Below the pieces are notes generated by a model. That model had not been told where the DNA came from, searched no databases, and saw only the letters and a list, made by a program, of their open reading frames with translations. DNA of 13,161 bases from an uncultured Clostridia bacterium (GTDB taxonomy: Bacteria; Bacillota; Clostridia; Oscillospirales; Ruminococcaceae), in NCBI GenBank assembly GCA_937894185.1, contig CALCSA010000419.1:1-13161 (forward strand), in the 5' to 3' direction. This document shows, piece by piece, positions 12,715-13,161 of this stretch. The position numbers and the translations under genes are program-made. The first letter of the stretch is position 1. Every line of letters begins with the position of its first letter.

Positions 12715-13161
12715 TTAGGAGGCCGGGTAGGCGGTGGTGCCGGTGGACATGTAGGCCAGCTGCCAGAGGGTGTATCCGGCATTGCCCCGCCACTCGGTGC
12801 CGTACAAATACTGCCGGCGCATAAAGACGTTGGCATCACCCGGCTTGTCCATGGGGACAAACTCCACCGGTTGGCGCTCCTGCACCAAAAAGGGCTTGAT
12901 GGGCCGGGAGGTGTCCAGCAGGAACCAAGCGGTATCCATGCCGGCCAGCTCGGGCAGCACCATCAGCTCCGCCGACTTGTAGTAGATGTTATCGCTGCCC
13001 TCGATCTGCTGAGCAAAGAGGATCTGCCGGGCTTTGCCCTCCAGAGCGGGAGCCACTACCAACAGGTTGGGGGTGATGCGCAGGGATTTGCCCTCTTCAT
13101 TTTTCAGGGACATCATAGCGGCCCGGGCAGCTCCGTAGCTTTCCAGAGACAGCTTGTATTT
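12715..13161 (-). CDS. Major head protein (Mu gpT-like), C-terminal part; 5' end outside window
   Basis: The frame is open to the right window edge, giving 148 residues. Fifteen codons (KYKLSLESYGAARAA) precede the first internal ATG in phase, so the true start is outside the window. The sequence AARAAMMSLKNEEGKSLRIT, then PNLLVVAPALEGKARQIL is the characteristic C-terminal region of Mu-type major head subunits, followed by ELAGMDTAWFLLDTSRPIKP and FVQ/FVPMDK-like strands and ending GYTLWQLAYMSTGTTAYPAS. It forms the capsid shell. Its abundance and place at the head of this stretch make it the upstream anchor of the operon seen here. Confidence 0.93.
   Translation of the reverse strand, partial: KYKLSLESYGAARAAMMSLKNEEGKSLRITPNLLVVAPALEGKARQILFAQQIEGSDNIYYKSAELMVLPELAGMDTAWFLLDTSRPIKPFLVQERQPVEFVPMDKPGDANVFMRRQYLYGTEWRGNAGYTLWQLAYMSTGTTAYPAS

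Noticed and set aside
13072..13116. ATG 13116 as the true start of the head gene
   Set aside because: The same frame is open for 15 more codons to the window edge with typical gpT sequence, so the gene is cut by the window.
1..13161. tRNA, rRNA, CRISPR array, insertion sequence, attachment site or origin
   Set aside because: None was seen by reading both strands; apart from the moron cassette the genes leave almost no non-coding space.

Overview
The window is part of the late (structural) operon of a Mu-like contractile-tailed phage or prophage. The host is probably a moderately high-GC Bacillota, Clostridia-like. The grounds are strong AGGAGG-type ribosome binding sites before many genes, hand-sampled neighbouring sequence near 60% G+C, and protein families typical of Mu-like prophages of that group. 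The exact host cannot be told from the sequence. Nothing here encodes an integrase, transposase, repressor, lysis or packaging enzyme, so whether this is an intact prophage cannot be judged from this window.

All structural genes lie on the minus strand and are read from right to left. From the right edge they are: the C-terminal end of a gpT-like major head protein (cut by the window), a DUF1320/gp36-like connector protein, a gpG-like virion morphogenesis protein, a probable tail terminator, a small unknown protein, tail sheath, tail tube, two overlapping-function tail assembly chaperone frames joined by a -1 ribosomal frameshift site, tape measure, a small tail/baseplate protein, a gpP/gpD-like baseplate hub, a protein with two predicted helix-turn-helix segments, a short OB-fold spike-like protein, a gp25/gpW-like wedge protein, baseplate J, a gp48/gpI-like protein, a tail-collar fibre protein, and a glycine-rich tail fibre or adhesin running off the left edge. 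Stops and starts touch or overlap at most junctions, so this is one translationally coupled operon. No late promoter is visible in the window.

One element breaks the pattern. Between the chaperone frames and the tape measure gene there is a plus-strand cassette of about 380 bp with its own promoter, Shine-Dalgarno sequence, an 87-residue single-span membrane protein gene of lower G+C, and an intrinsic terminator. This is the layout of a phage moron, a gene expressed from the silent prophage. It sits between chaperone and tape measure, where (from memory) the HK97 superinfection-exclusion moron gp15 also sits.

Three other features are unusual. A perfect 20-bp inverted repeat starts directly after the tape measure stop codon and hides the ribosome binding site of the next gene. 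A predicted DNA-binding protein lies inside the baseplate cluster, with a second, internal, very strong translation start and a 17-bp palindrome just before it. The spike-like protein is too short to include a normal spike tip.
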